DNA of 64,000 nucleotides, from positions 1 to 64,000 of the forward strand of contig JBAYSY010000003.1 in assembly GCA_041675885.1 (NCBI GenBank), in the 5' to 3' direction. Shown piece after piece: positions 50,667 to 60,108 of this stretch; positions within the stretch are counted from its first letter, which is position 1, and every line of letters begins with the position of its first letter. This DNA is from JBAYSY01 sp041675885. GTDB taxonomy: Bacteria; Pseudomonadota; Alphaproteobacteria; Rhodobacterales; Rhodobacteraceae. The notes beneath the pieces are model-generated. The model worked only from the letters and a program-made list of their open reading frames with translations. It had not been told where the DNA came from and did no database searches. The position numbers and the translations under genes are program-made.

Positions 50667-51687
50667 CATGGCAACGACCACCCGCGCCGCGCTTTCCCGC
50701 GCCTTCCTCGCCCGCGCGGGCTGGGCCGATGCGGCGCGCGGCTTCCTTGCGGGCGATGCCTCGAACCGCAGCTACGACCGGCTGACCGGCCCGCAGGGCC
50801 GGGCGGTGCTGATGGACGCCCCGCCGGAAAAGGGCGAGGACGTGGGGGAGTTCCTGCGCATCGCCCGGCACCTGACCGCGCTCGGGCTCAGCGCGCCCAA
50901 GGTGCTGGCGGCGGACGAAACCCATGGCTTCCTGCTGCTCGAAGACCTCGGCGACGATCTTTACGCGCGGGTGTTGGAACGCGACCCGGCGCTGGAAAAC
51001 AGTCTCTATACCGCCGCAACCGACCTGCTGGTGGCGCTCCAGCGCCACCCCGCGCCCGCTGGCATCAAGGCTTACGACACCGCCGCCATGGCCGAGGCCG
51101 CGACGCTGGCCACCGAATGGTATCGCCGCGCGATCACCGGCGACGCCGGGGGCGGCGACGAGCTGCGCGCCGCCGTGGCCGCCCCGCTCGCCGCCCACGC
51201 CGAGGCCCCGCCGGTCATCGTGTTGCGCGACTATCACGCCGAAAACCTGCTCTGGCTGCCGGAGCGCGAGGGGCTGGCGCGGGTCGGACTGCTCGACTTC
51301 CAGAACGCCGAACTCGGCCAGCCGGGTTACGATCTGGTCTCGCTGTTGCAGGACGCCCGCCGCGATGTGGACCTGGCCACCGAGGCGGCGATGGTCGCGC
51401 GCTTCGCGGCAGAAACAGGCTCTGACCCGGCGGGGTTCGCCGCCGGTTATGCCGCGCTAGGGGCGCAGCGGGCGCTGCGCATCCTCGGGGTGTTCGCCCG
51501 GCTCTGCCTGCGCGACGGCAAGCCGGGTTACGTGCGGATGATGCCCCGCGTCTGGGGGCTGCTCATGCGTAATCTCGCCCACCCGGCACTGGCCGGGCTG
51601 CGCGCGGCCTGCGAAGGGCTCCCCGACCCCACCCCCGAGGCACTGGCGAGGATCACGGCGCAATGCGGCACGATCCCGAAGCCCTGA
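50659..51687 (+). CDS. amgK: AmgK, anomeric MurNAc/GlcNAc kinase
   Basis: A 342-residue aminoglycoside-phosphotransferase-fold kinase. VLRDYHAENLLWL holds the catalytic Asp and Asn, and GLLDFQNAELGQPGYDL the metal Asp. AmgK phosphorylates MurNAc and GlcNAc at C1 in the peptidoglycan recycling route that bypasses MurA. The partner MurU is next and overlaps by 25 bp, which supports the assignment. Confidence 0.88.
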   Translation: MSDMATTTRAALSRAFLARAGWADAARGFLAGDASNRSYDRLTGPQGRAVLMDAPPEKGEDVGEFLRIARHLTALGLSAPKVLAADETHGFLLLEDLGDDLYARVLERDPALENSLYTAATDLLVALQRHPAPAGIKAYDTAAMAEAATLATEWYRRAITGDAGGGDELRAAVAAPLAAHAEAPPVIVLRDYHAENLLWLPEREGLARVGLLDFQNAELGQPGYDLVSLLQDARRDVDLATEAAMVARFAAETGSDPAGFAAGYAALGAQRALRILGVFARLCLRDGKPGYVRMMPRVWGLLMRNLAHPALAGLRAACEGLPDPTPEALARITAQCGTIPKP

Positions 51688-52358
51688 TGCTGTTCGCCGC
51701 CGGGCGCGGCACGCGGATGGGCGCGCTGACCGCCACCCGGCCGAAGCCGCTGATCGAGGTCGGCGGCCGGGCGCTGATCGACCATGCGCTGGCGCTGGCG
51801 GACGAAGCCGGGATCGCCTGCCGGGTGGTGAACCTGCACCATCTCGGCGGGCAGATCGAGGCCCATCTGGCCCCCCGTCCCGGCATCGCCCTGTCGCGGG
51901 AGGAGGAGCTTCTGGACACCGGCGGCGGGCTGCGGGCGGCGCTGCCGCTCCTGGGCCCCGGCCCGGTATTCACGCTGAACAGCGACGCGGTCTGGACCGG
52001 GGCGAACCCGCTTGCCGAACTGCGCGCCGCATGGGACGGGACGCGGATGGCGGCACTCCTGCTGCTCGCCCCCTCGGCGCGGGTGCGGGGCCGCGAGGGC
52101 CCCGGCGATTTCGCGCTTGCCCCCGACGGGCGCATAAGCCGGGGCGGCGATTTCGTCTATCTCGGCGCGCAGATCCTCCGGCCCGGGGGGCTGGCGGCGA
52201 TCCCCGACCCCGTGTTCTCGCTCAACCGCCTGTGGGATGCGATGATCGCGGCGGGCACCGCCTTCGGCACGATCCACAACGGGCTATGGTGCGACGTCGG
52301 CCACCCGGCGGGCATCGCCGAGGCCGAATCGATGCTGCGCGAGGCCGGGCATGGCTGA
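51663..52358 (+). CDS. murU: MurU, MurNAc-1-phosphate uridylyltransferase
   Basis: A 231-residue nucleotidyltransferase. The signature LFAAGRGTRMGALTATRPKPL binds UTP; LLDTGGGLRAAL and LNSDAVW follow. MurU makes UDP-MurNAc from MurNAc-1-phosphate supplied by AmgK. The start overlaps the amgK end in another frame; the end overlaps addB by 8 bp. (The signature is quoted as one family motif at about residues 10-30.). Confidence 0.9.
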   Translation: MRHDPEALMLFAAGRGTRMGALTATRPKPLIEVGGRALIDHALALADEAGIACRVVNLHHLGGQIEAHLAPRPGIALSREEELLDTGGGLRAALPLLGPGPVFTLNSDAVWTGANPLAELRAAWDGTRMAALLLLAPSARVRGREGPGDFALAPDGRISRGGDFVYLGAQILRPGGLAAIPDPVFSLNRLWDAMIAAGTAFGTIHNGLWCDVGHPAGIAEAESMLREAGHG

Positions 52359-55263
52359 GCCGCGCCTCTACGGCCTCGCGCCCGGCGTGGATTTCCCCCA
52401 CGCGCTGGTCGCCGGGCTGCGGGCGCGGATGGCGGGCCAGCCGCCCGAGGCGATGGCCCGTGTCACGCTTTTTGTCAACACGCGGCGGATGCAGCGCCGG
52501 ATCGCCGCGATCCTTGCCGAGGGCGGCCCGGCGATCCTGCCCCGCCTCCGGCTGGTGACCGACCTCGCCCGCGACCCCGGCCTTGCACATCTGCCGCCGC
52601 CGGTGCCGCCCCTGCGCCGCAGGCTCGAACTCGCCCGGCTGGTGGCGCGGCTGCTCGATGCCCAGCCCGACCTCGCGCCCCGCGCCGCGATCTACGACCT
52701 GGCCGACAGCCTCGCCGCGCTGATGGACGAGATGCAGGGCGAGGGGGTGTCGCCCGAAACCGTCGCCGGTCTCGACGTGTCGGACCATTCGGCGCATTGG
52801 CGGCGGACGCGGGACTTCCTGTCGATCGTCGCGCCCTTCTTCGCCGGGGACGCGCCGCCCGACCCCGAGGCCCGCCAGCGCCGCGCCGCCGAATGGCTGG
52901 CGGAACGCTGGCAGGCGCAGCCGCCCGAAGGCCCGGTGATCGTCGCCGGGTCCACCGGCTCGCGCGGCGCCACCGCGCTTCTGATGCAGGCGGTGGCGCG
53001 GCTGCCCCAGGGCGCCGTGGTGCTGCCCGGTTTCGATTTCGACCTGCCCGCCGGGGTCTGGCAGGGGCTCGACAACGCGCTCACGGCCGAGGACCACCCG
53101 CAGTTCCGTTTCCGCAAGCTGATGGACGCGCTGGGGATCGGCCCCGAGGCGGTCGCGGAATGGCACCGCGCCGACCCGCCCGACCCGGCGCGCAACCGGC
53201 TGGTGTCGCTGTCGCTGCGGCCCGCGCCGGTCACCGACCAGTGGCTGGTCGAGGGGCAGGACCTGCCCGACCTGCCCGCCGCCACCCGCGCCGTGACGCT
53301 GATCGAGGCCCCGGCCCCGCGTGACGAGGCTTTGGCCATCGCGCTGCGGCTGCGCAAGGCAGCCGAGGACGGGCAGGTCGCGGCGCTGATCTCGCCCGAC
53401 CGGGGGCTGACCCGGCAGGTGACGGCGGCGCTCGACCGCTGGGGGATCATGCCCGACGACAGCGCCGGGCGGCCGCTCGCGCTCTCGGCACCGGGGCGGT
53501 TCCTGCGACAGGTTTCGGCCCAGTTCGGGCGGAAAACCAGGGCCGAGGCGCTGCTGGCGCTGCTCAAGCATCCGCTCACCCACTCCGGCGCCGACCGGGG
53601 CGAGCATCTGCGCCACACCCGCGATCTGGAGCTTCATCTGCGCCGCCACGGCCCGCCCTTCCCCGATGGCGAGGCGCTGCGGTGCTGGGCCTCTGCGCGG
53701 GGCGATGCGGTGGCCTGGGCGGACTGGCTCGCGCCGCTGATCGACGCATTCGCACCCATCGGCACCGGCCCGCTGGCCGATCACGTGACCCGGCACCGCA
53801 CGCTGGCCGAGGCGCTGGCGGGCGGCCCCGGCATCATCGGCGGCGGCGAGCTGTGGCGGCGCGAGGCGGGGGAGGAGGCGCTGGCCGCCGTCACCGAACT
53901 GGAGGCCGAGGCCCCGCATGGCGGCGAGATGGCCCCCGCCGATTACGCCGACCTGTTCGCCGCGATCCTGAACGCCCGCGAGGTGCGCGAGACGGTGCTG
54001 CCGCATCCCCGCATCATGATCTGGGGCACGCTGGAGGCGCGGGTGCAAGGCGCCGATCTGGTGATCCTTGGCGGTCTGAACGACGGAAGCTGGCCGCAGT
54101 CGCCGCCGCCCGACCCGTGGCTCAACCGCCGGATGCGGCTGGACTCGGGTCTGTTGCTGCCGGAACGCCGCATCGGCCTCGCCGCGCACGACTACCAGCA
54201 GGCGATCGCCGCGCCCGAGGTGCTGCTGACCCGCGCCCTGCGCGATGCCGAGGCCGAGACGGTGCCCTCGCGCTGGCTCAACCGGCTGATGAACCTGATG
54301 GCGGGCTTGCCGGAGCGGGGCGGGGCGCAGGCGCTGGATGCCATGCGCGCGCGCGGGCGCTACTGGCTCAACCTCGCCCGTGCGCTCGACCTGCCCGAGG
54401 CCGAGGTGCCGCGCGCCCGCCGCCCCTCGCCCCGGCCGCCGGTGGCGGCGCGGCCACGGGAACTGCCGGTGACGCGGATTTCGACCCTGATCCGCGATCC
54501 CTATACGGTCTACGCCCGCGACATCCTGCGGCTCTACCCGCTCGACCCGCTGCGGCCCATGCCCGACGCGCGGCTGCGCGGCTCGGTCCTGCACCGGGTG
54601 ATGGAAGAATACGCCCGCAGCCGGGGCGACGGCAGCGCGGAGGAGGCCCGCGCCCGGCTGATGGCGGCGGCCCGCGCGGTGCTGACCGAGGAAGTGCCCT
54701 GGCCCGCGGCGCGTCTGCTGTGGCTTGCCCGGCTCGAACGGGTGGCGGGCTGGTTTGCGGCCTTCGACACGGCGCAGCCTGGCAGCCCGCTGATGGTCGA
54801 GGAAAAGGGCGCGGTCACGCTGGAAAAGGCCGGTTTCACCCTGACCGCCCGGCCCGACCGGATCGACCGGCTGGCCGACGGGCGGCTGCATATCCTCGAC
54901 TACAAGACCGGCAGCCCGCCGACGAAGAAGATGCAGGAACTGTTCGACAAGCAGCTTCTGCTGCAAGCCGCGATGGCCGAACGCGGGGGCTTTGCCGCCG
55001 CCGGACCGTCCGGGGTGGCGCGGATCAGCTATGTCGGCCTTGGCGCCGCGCCGAAGGTGGAGGCGACCGAGATCACCCCCGAACTGCTGGCGCAGGTCTG
55101 GGCCGGGCTGGAGGCACTGCTGGCCGCCTATGCACGGCGCGAGCGGGGTTATACCGCCCGGCGCGCGGTGTTCCAGTCGCGGTTCGCGGGCGATTACGAC
55201 CATCTGGCGCGGCATGGCGAATGGGAGGTCAGCGATGACCCGGCCCCGGAGGACGTGGGATGA
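52351..55263 (+). CDS. addB: AddB, double-strand break repair subunit
   Basis: A 970-residue subunit of the AddAB helicase-nuclease. The N-terminal helicase-like half lacks a clear Walker A, as in alphaproteobacterial AddB. The C-terminal nuclease motif RPDRIDRLADG and ILDYKTG (about 845-875) is intact. It degrades one strand at breaks before RecA loading. It overlaps murU by 8 bp and addA by 4 bp. Confidence 0.93.
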   Translation: MAEPRLYGLAPGVDFPHALVAGLRARMAGQPPEAMARVTLFVNTRRMQRRIAAILAEGGPAILPRLRLVTDLARDPGLAHLPPPVPPLRRRLELARLVARLLDAQPDLAPRAAIYDLADSLAALMDEMQGEGVSPETVAGLDVSDHSAHWRRTRDFLSIVAPFFAGDAPPDPEARQRRAAEWLAERWQAQPPEGPVIVAGSTGSRGATALLMQAVARLPQGAVVLPGFDFDLPAGVWQGLDNALTAEDHPQFRFRKLMDALGIGPEAVAEWHRADPPDPARNRLVSLSLRPAPVTDQWLVEGQDLPDLPAATRAVTLIEAPAPRDEALAIALRLRKAAEDGQVAALISPDRGLTRQVTAALDRWGIMPDDSAGRPLALSAPGRFLRQVSAQFGRKTRAEALLALLKHPLTHSGADRGEHLRHTRDLELHLRRHGPPFPDGEALRCWASARGDAVAWADWLAPLIDAFAPIGTGPLADHVTRHRTLAEALAGGPGIIGGGELWRREAGEEALAAVTELEAEAPHGGEMAPADYADLFAAILNAREVRETVLPHPRIMIWGTLEARVQGADLVILGGLNDGSWPQSPPPDPWLNRRMRLDSGLLLPERRIGLAAHDYQQAIAAPEVLLTRALRDAEAETVPSRWLNRLMNLMAGLPERGGAQALDAMRARGRYWLNLARALDLPEAEVPRARRPSPRPPVAARPRELPVTRISTLIRDPYTVYARDILRLYPLDPLRPMPDARLRGSVLHRVMEEYARSRGDGSAEEARARLMAAARAVLTEEVPWPAARLLWLARLERVAGWFAAFDTAQPGSPLMVEEKGAVTLEKAGFTLTARPDRIDRLADGRLHILDYKTGSPPTKKMQELFDKQLLLQAAMAERGGFAAAGPSGVARISYVGLGAAPKVEATEITPELLAQVWAGLEALLAAYARRERGYTARRAVFQSRFAGDYDHLARHGEWEVSDDPAPEDVG

Positions 55264-58200
55264 GGCGCGACGCGGCCAGCGAACGGCAGGTGCAGGCGGC
55301 CGACCCCGGTGCCTCGACCTGGCTTTCCGCCAACGCCGGGTCGGGCAAGACCCGCGTGCTGACCGACCGGGTGGCGCGGCTGCTGCTGGCGGGAACCGAG
55401 CCGCAGCGCATCCTCTGCCTGACCTACACCAAGGCGGCGGCGAGCGAGATGCAGAACCGGCTGTTCCGCCGTCTCGGCCAATGGGCGATGCTGGCCGAGG
55501 CCGATCTGCGGCAACAGCTGGAGGCGCTGGGCGCCGCCGGGCCGGTGGATGCGGAAGTGCTGCGCGACGCCCGCAGGCTGTTCGCCCGCGCGATCGAGAC
55601 CCCGGGCGGGTTGCGCATCCAGACCATCCACAGCTTCTGCGCGTCCCTGCTCCGGCGGTTTCCGCTGGAGGCGGGGGTAGCCCCCGGCTTCGCCGAGATG
55701 GACGACCGCACCGCCGCGCTGGCCCGCGCCGAGATCGTCGAGGAGATGGCGCAGGACGCGCCCGATCTGGTGGGCGCGCTGGCCGGGCTGTATACCGGCG
55801 AGGATTTCACCGGCCTGACCGAGGAGATCGCCCGCAACCGGGCCGGGTTCCTGCCGCCGCTCGACCGCGCGGGGTCGATGGCCGCCTTCGGGCTGGCGCC
55901 GGGGGTGCAGGCGGGCGACATCCTGCGCGGGGTGTTCACCGGCGGCGAGGCCGGGCTGGTGGCGCAGGTGGCCGGGGTGATGGCCGCGGGCTCCACCACC
56001 GACATTCGCAATGCCGAGAAACTGCTGGCGCTGGTCCCGGCATTGCAGGCGCCGGATCTGGCCGTTTTGGCCGGGTTAGAGACGATTCTGCTCTCCGGCG
56101 CCAAGACCAAATCCCCCTTCGCCGCCAAGATCGGCAGCCTGCCGACCAAGGCCACGCAGGCCGCGCTCGGCCCCCTGCTTGACCCGCTCAACGACCTCAT
56201 GCGCCGGGTCGAGACCGCGCGCGAGGCGCGGGTGGCGCTGATGGCGGCCGAACGCACGCTGGCGCTGCACCGCTTCGCCGCGCGCTTCCTGCCCGCCTAT
56301 GAGGCGCGCAAGGCGGCGCGCGGCTGGCTCGACTTCGACGACCTGATCCTGAAGGCGCGGCAGTTGCTGACCGACCCGTCGGTGGCGCAATGGGTGCTCT
56401 ACCGGCTCGACGGCGGCATCGACCATATCCTGATCGACGAGGCGCAGGATACCGGGCCGGAACAGTGGAAGGTGATCGAACTGCTGGCGCAGGAGTTCAC
56501 CGCGGGCGAGGGCGCGCGCGGCAGCGACCGGACCATCTTCGTCGTCGGCGACAAGAAGCAGTCGATCTATTCCTTCCAGGGCGCCGACCTGCGCAAGTTC
56601 GAGGCGATGCAGCGCCATTTCGACACCAACCTGGCCCAATCCGGCCATGCGCTGCGCGATCTGGTCTTGGAACATTCGTTCCGGTCGTCGCCCGCGATCC
56701 TGCGGGCGGTGGACCTTACGTTCGATGAACGCGCGGGGGCCGATCTGGGCGGCGCGGTCAAGCACATCGCCTTTCATCAGGCGATGCCGGGCCGGGTCGA
56801 CCTCTGGCCCGCGATCGAGCCGGCCGAGGACCCGGACCCTGGCGACTGGGCCGACCCGGTGGACCTGCCCGCGCCGCGCCACCATGCGGTGCAACTGGCC
56901 GAGACCGTGGCGGCGGAGATCGCCCGGATGATCGGTGCGGGCACCCGGCTGCCGGGCCGCGACCGGCCGATGACGGCGGGCGACGTGCTGATCCTCGTCC
57001 AGCGGCGCTCGGCGCTGTTTCACGAGATCATCCGCGCCTGCAAGGCCGCGGGCCTGCCCATCGCCGGGGCCGACCGGCTCCGGCTGGGCGGCGAACTTGC
57101 GGTCAAGGACCTCGCCGCGCTGCTGTCGTTCCTCGCCACGCCCGAGGACGATCTGTCGCTTGCCGCCGCGCTGCGTTCGCCGCTGTTCGGCTGGACGGAG
57201 GGGCAGCTTTACGACCTCGCCCATGGGCGCGACGGCTATCTCTGGCAGGCGCTGCGGGCGCGGGCGGCGGTGTTCGGGCCGACCCATGCCATGCTTGCCG
57301 ACCTGCGCGACAATGCTGATTTCCTGCGCCCCTACGAGTTGATCGAACGGATGCTGACCCGCCACGGCGGCCGCCACCGGCTGGTCGCCCGGCTGGGGCA
57401 GGAGGCCGAGGACGGTATCGACCAGCTGCTTTCGCAGGCGCTGGCCTACGAACGGCTGGAGGTGCCGAGCCTCACCGGCTTTCTCGGCTGGCTGAAGACC
57501 GACGATATCGAGGTGCGGCGCCAGGCCGACAGTGCGGGCGGGCGCATCCGGGTGATGACCGTCCACGGCGCCAAGGGGCTGGAGGCGCCGGTGGTGATCC
57601 TGCCCGATACCGCCGACCGTCGGGTGATGGAGCGCGGCGAGATCCTGACCCTGCCGGGCGGCGCGCCGGTCTGGCGGACACCCGCCGACGACAGCCCCGC
57701 CGCCATCGCCGAGGCGCGCGAGGAGGCCCGCGCGGCGCGGGAGGCCGAGGGGCTGCGGCTCCTGTATGTCGCCATGACCCGGGCGGAATACTGGCTGATC
57801 GTGGCGGCGGCGGGCAAGGTCGAGACGCCCGAGGCATGGCACAACCGCGTCCGCGCGGGGCTGGCGGCGGCGGGGGCCGGGGCGCTGGACACGCCGACCG
57901 GGCCGGGGCTGCGGCTTTCGCATGGCGACTGGCCAGAGGCTGTCGTGGCCGAGGCGGTGGCGGAGGACGCGCGCCCCGCCTTGCCCGGCTGGGCGCTGGC
58001 CCCGGCGCCGGAACTGGCGCGGGCGCCGCAACCCCTGTCGCCCTCGGATCTCGGCGGGGCCAAGGCGCTGCCGGGCGAGGGGGCGCTGGACGAGGAAGCG
58101 GCGAAACGTCGCGGCACGGCGCTGCACCTGCTGCTGGAACACCTGCCGGGCGCGGCGGACCGGGCGGCGCTGGCGGGCCGGCTCTTGGGGGCGGAGGGCG

Positions 58201-58586
58201 CGGCGCTGCTGCCCGAGGCGGCGGCGGTGCTCGACGCGCCCGGACTCGCGCCCCTGTTCGCGCCGGGCAGCCTTGCGGAAGTCCCCGTGACAGCCGAAAT
58301 CGCCGGTCGGCCGCTGATGGGCGTGATCGACCGGCTTGTCGTCACTCCCGAACGGGTGCTAGCGGTCGATTACAAGTCGAACGCCGTGGTCCCCGACAGC
58401 CCCGAGCAGGTGCCCGAGGGGCTTTTGCGTCAGATGGGGGCCTATGCGGCGGCGCTGGCGGCGATCTGGCCCGGCCGCAAGGTCGAGACCGCGATCCTGT
58501 GGACCCGCGCCGCGCGGCTGATGCCGCTGCCCGCCGACCTCACCGCCGCCGCGCTGGCCCGCGCCGTGGCCGAGGCCGCGCCTTGA
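55260..58586 (+). CDS. addA: AddA, helicase-nuclease of double-strand break repair
   Basis: A 1108-residue UvrD-type helicase with a C-terminal nuclease. Motif I is ANAGSGKTRVLTDR (about 23-36), motif II DEAQDTGPEQWKV, then VVGDKKQSIYSFQGA, VMTVHGAKGLEAPVVILP (motif V region) and YVAMTRAEYWL (motif VI). The RecB-like nuclease site is GVIDRLVV and LAVDYKSN near 1020-1045. It is translationally coupled to addB (ATGA). Confidence 0.95.
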   Translation: MRRDAASERQVQAADPGASTWLSANAGSGKTRVLTDRVARLLLAGTEPQRILCLTYTKAAASEMQNRLFRRLGQWAMLAEADLRQQLEALGAAGPVDAEVLRDARRLFARAIETPGGLRIQTIHSFCASLLRRFPLEAGVAPGFAEMDDRTAALARAEIVEEMAQDAPDLVGALAGLYTGEDFTGLTEEIARNRAGFLPPLDRAGSMAAFGLAPGVQAGDILRGVFTGGEAGLVAQVAGVMAAGSTTDIRNAEKLLALVPALQAPDLAVLAGLETILLSGAKTKSPFAAKIGSLPTKATQAALGPLLDPLNDLMRRVETAREARVALMAAERTLALHRFAARFLPAYEARKAARGWLDFDDLILKARQLLTDPSVAQWVLYRLDGGIDHILIDEAQDTGPEQWKVIELLAQEFTAGEGARGSDRTIFVVGDKKQSIYSFQGADLRKFEAMQRHFDTNLAQSGHALRDLVLEHSFRSSPAILRAVDLTFDERAGADLGGAVKHIAFHQAMPGRVDLWPAIEPAEDPDPGDWADPVDLPAPRHHAVQLAETVAAEIARMIGAGTRLPGRDRPMTAGDVLILVQRRSALFHEIIRACKAAGLPIAGADRLRLGGELAVKDLAALLSFLATPEDDLSLAAALRSPLFGWTEGQLYDLAHGRDGYLWQALRARAAVFGPTHAMLADLRDNADFLRPYELIERMLTRHGGRHRLVARLGQEAEDGIDQLLSQALAYERLEVPSLTGFLGWLKTDDIEVRRQADSAGGRIRVMTVHGAKGLEAPVVILPDTADRRVMERGEILTLPGGAPVWRTPADDSPAAIAEAREEARAAREAEGLRLLYVAMTRAEYWLIVAAAGKVETPEAWHNRVRAGLAAAGAGALDTPTGPGLRLSHGDWPEAVVAEAVAEDARPALPGWALAPAPELARAPQPLSPSDLGGAKALPGEGALDEEAAKRRGTALHLLLEHLPGAADRAALAGRLLGAEGAALLPEAAAVLDAPGLAPLFAPGSLAEVPVTAEIAGRPLMGVIDRLVVTPERVLAVDYKSNAVVPDSPEQVPEGLLRQMGAYAAALAAIWPGRKVETAILWTRAARLMPLPADLTAAALARAVAEAAP

Positions 58587-58645
58587 CCTCACCCGGTGGC
58601 GTTCATAGGTTCAGGGCCGACACGTTCCCCCTTGAGGAGATTCCC

Positions 58646-58966
58646 ATGGCCACCGTCGCCGTTACCGATGCCACCTTCGATGCCGAAGTCCGCAATGCCG
58701 ATATCCCCGTCGTGGTGGATTTCTGGGCCGAGTGGTGCGGTCCCTGCCGCCAGATCGGCCCGGCGCTTGAAGAGCTGTCCGAGGAATTCGCGGGCAAGGT
58801 CAAGATCGTCAAGGTGAACGTGGACGAAAACCCCTCGGCACCGTCGCAACTCGGGGTGCGGGGGATTCCGGCGCTGTTCCTGTTCAAGGGCGGCGAAGTG
58901 GTGTCGAACAAGGTCGGCGCGGCCCCCAAGGCGGCGCTGCAAAGCTGGATCGAAGGGGTGATCTGA
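58646..58966 (+). CDS. trxA: Thioredoxin 1
   Basis: A 106-residue cytoplasmic thioredoxin with the canonical WCGPC (Cys31, Cys34) in VVDFWAEWCGPCRQIGP and the cis-Pro loop GIPALFLFKGG. The ATG at 58646 has GAGGAGA upstream. It follows addA by 59 bp, a common order in these bacteria. It could also supply electrons to SoxV. Confidence 0.97.
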   Translation: MATVAVTDATFDAEVRNADIPVVVDFWAEWCGPCRQIGPALEELSEEFAGKVKIVKVNVDENPSAPSQLGVRGIPALFLFKGGEVVSNKVGAAPKAALQSWIEGVI

Positions 58967-59064
58967 CCCCCTTTTCCGTTTAGGTTGCGGGCGCGGGCGG
59001 GGAATCGCCCGCGCCCTTCGCATGTCCGGCTGTGCAATGCGCGCAATCCGGCTATTCTGCGCGG

Positions 59065-60075
59065 ATGAGCCGCAAGCCCTCTCCATATCCCGACGGACCC
59101 GACGAGGCCGATCTGTGGTTCCTGCCCGGCCCGGTCGAGGATGACGACGCCCCGCCCCTGCCCCGTGCGGAAGTGGAGGGCGGCGTGGTCGCCGGATGGT
59201 CCCGGGCCGAGGCCGCGAATGCCCGGGCGCTGGCCCGGCTGGCGCAGCGGTTCGGCGCGCTCGATGACCGGCTGGCACGGGGGCCCGCGGGGTGGCGGCA
59301 GCGGCTTGCACTGATGGAAGCGGCGGAACTGGGCTGGCTTGCCGGGGACCGGATCGGCGCCGACCGGCTGGCGCTGTGGCTGGCGCTGCGGCTGGGCGGC
59401 GTGCAGGCCGATGCGCAGGCGCTGGGCCGGGTGGCCTGGGCGGTGCGGCGGCTCACCGGCGGGCCGGGGCCCGAGGCGGGGCTGGCCGCCTTCCTCGGGC
59501 GGCAGGAGGCCGGGGGCGAGGAAGGGTTAGCCGACCGCGCCGGGGGCTGGGCCGGGGCGATGGCGCAGGCCGGGGCGCTGCACCCGTTCACCCGCGCGGC
59601 GCTGGGGTTTCACCTCTGGTCGCTGGCCGGGCTGGATCGCGGCCCCGGGGCGCAGCTTGAGGCGGCGGTGACGGCGGCGCGGATCGCAGCCGCAGAGGGC
59701 GCGGGGGCGGTGTTCCTGCCGCTCGGGCTCGGCGGCGGCGGGGGGCTGCGCGCGGCAGGCGACCCCGAAGCGCGGCTGCGGCGCTGGTATGCGGGGGCCG
59801 AGGCCGCGACCCTTGCCGCCCTGCGCCAGATCGAGGCGGTGGAGGGCTGGCGCGCCCGTGCCGGGGCGGCGGCGTCGGGGCTGTCCGGCCGCACCCCGCC
59901 CCTGCTGCTGGACGCGCTGGCCGACTGGCCCCTGCTTTCGGCACCGATGGCCGGGGAAATCACCGGGGCAAGCCGGGCGGCGGTGCAGCGCAATCTGGCC
60001 TGGTTCGAGGCCCGGGGCCTGATCCGCGAGGTGACCGGGCAGGGGCGTTACCGCTTCTGGGCCGCCCTGGTGTAA
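59065..60075 (+). CDS. DUF1612-type helix-turn-helix protein (RHE_PE00001-like)
   Basis: A 336-residue Ala/Leu-rich helical protein. RLALMEAAELGWLAGDRIG and WAVRRLTGGPGPEAGL are hallmarks of the family; the C-terminus has a helix-turn-helix (GEITGASRAAVQRNLAWFEA) and GQGRYRFWAAL, likely a winged-helix wing. The family, often on rhizobial plasmids, has no defined function; a DNA-binding role is inferred. It sits between trxA and convergent kynU. Confidence 0.75.
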   Translation: MSRKPSPYPDGPDEADLWFLPGPVEDDDAPPLPRAEVEGGVVAGWSRAEAANARALARLAQRFGALDDRLARGPAGWRQRLALMEAAELGWLAGDRIGADRLALWLALRLGGVQADAQALGRVAWAVRRLTGGPGPEAGLAAFLGRQEAGGEEGLADRAGGWAGAMAQAGALHPFTRAALGFHLWSLAGLDRGPGAQLEAAVTAARIAAAEGAGAVFLPLGLGGGGGLRAAGDPEARLRRWYAGAEAATLAALRQIEAVEGWRARAGAAASGLSGRTPPLLLDALADWPLLSAPMAGEITGASRAAVQRNLAWFEARGLIREVTGQGRYRFWAALV

Positions 60076-60108
60076 GGGCCGGGCGGGGCCTTTCCCGCCA
60101 TGGCGGTT

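Noticed and set aside
50659..58586. Frameshift or fusion suspected from overlaps among amgK, murU, addB and addA
   Set aside because: Each protein is complete with its own motifs; the overlaps are ordinary ATGA-type coupling, plus a 25-bp overlap.
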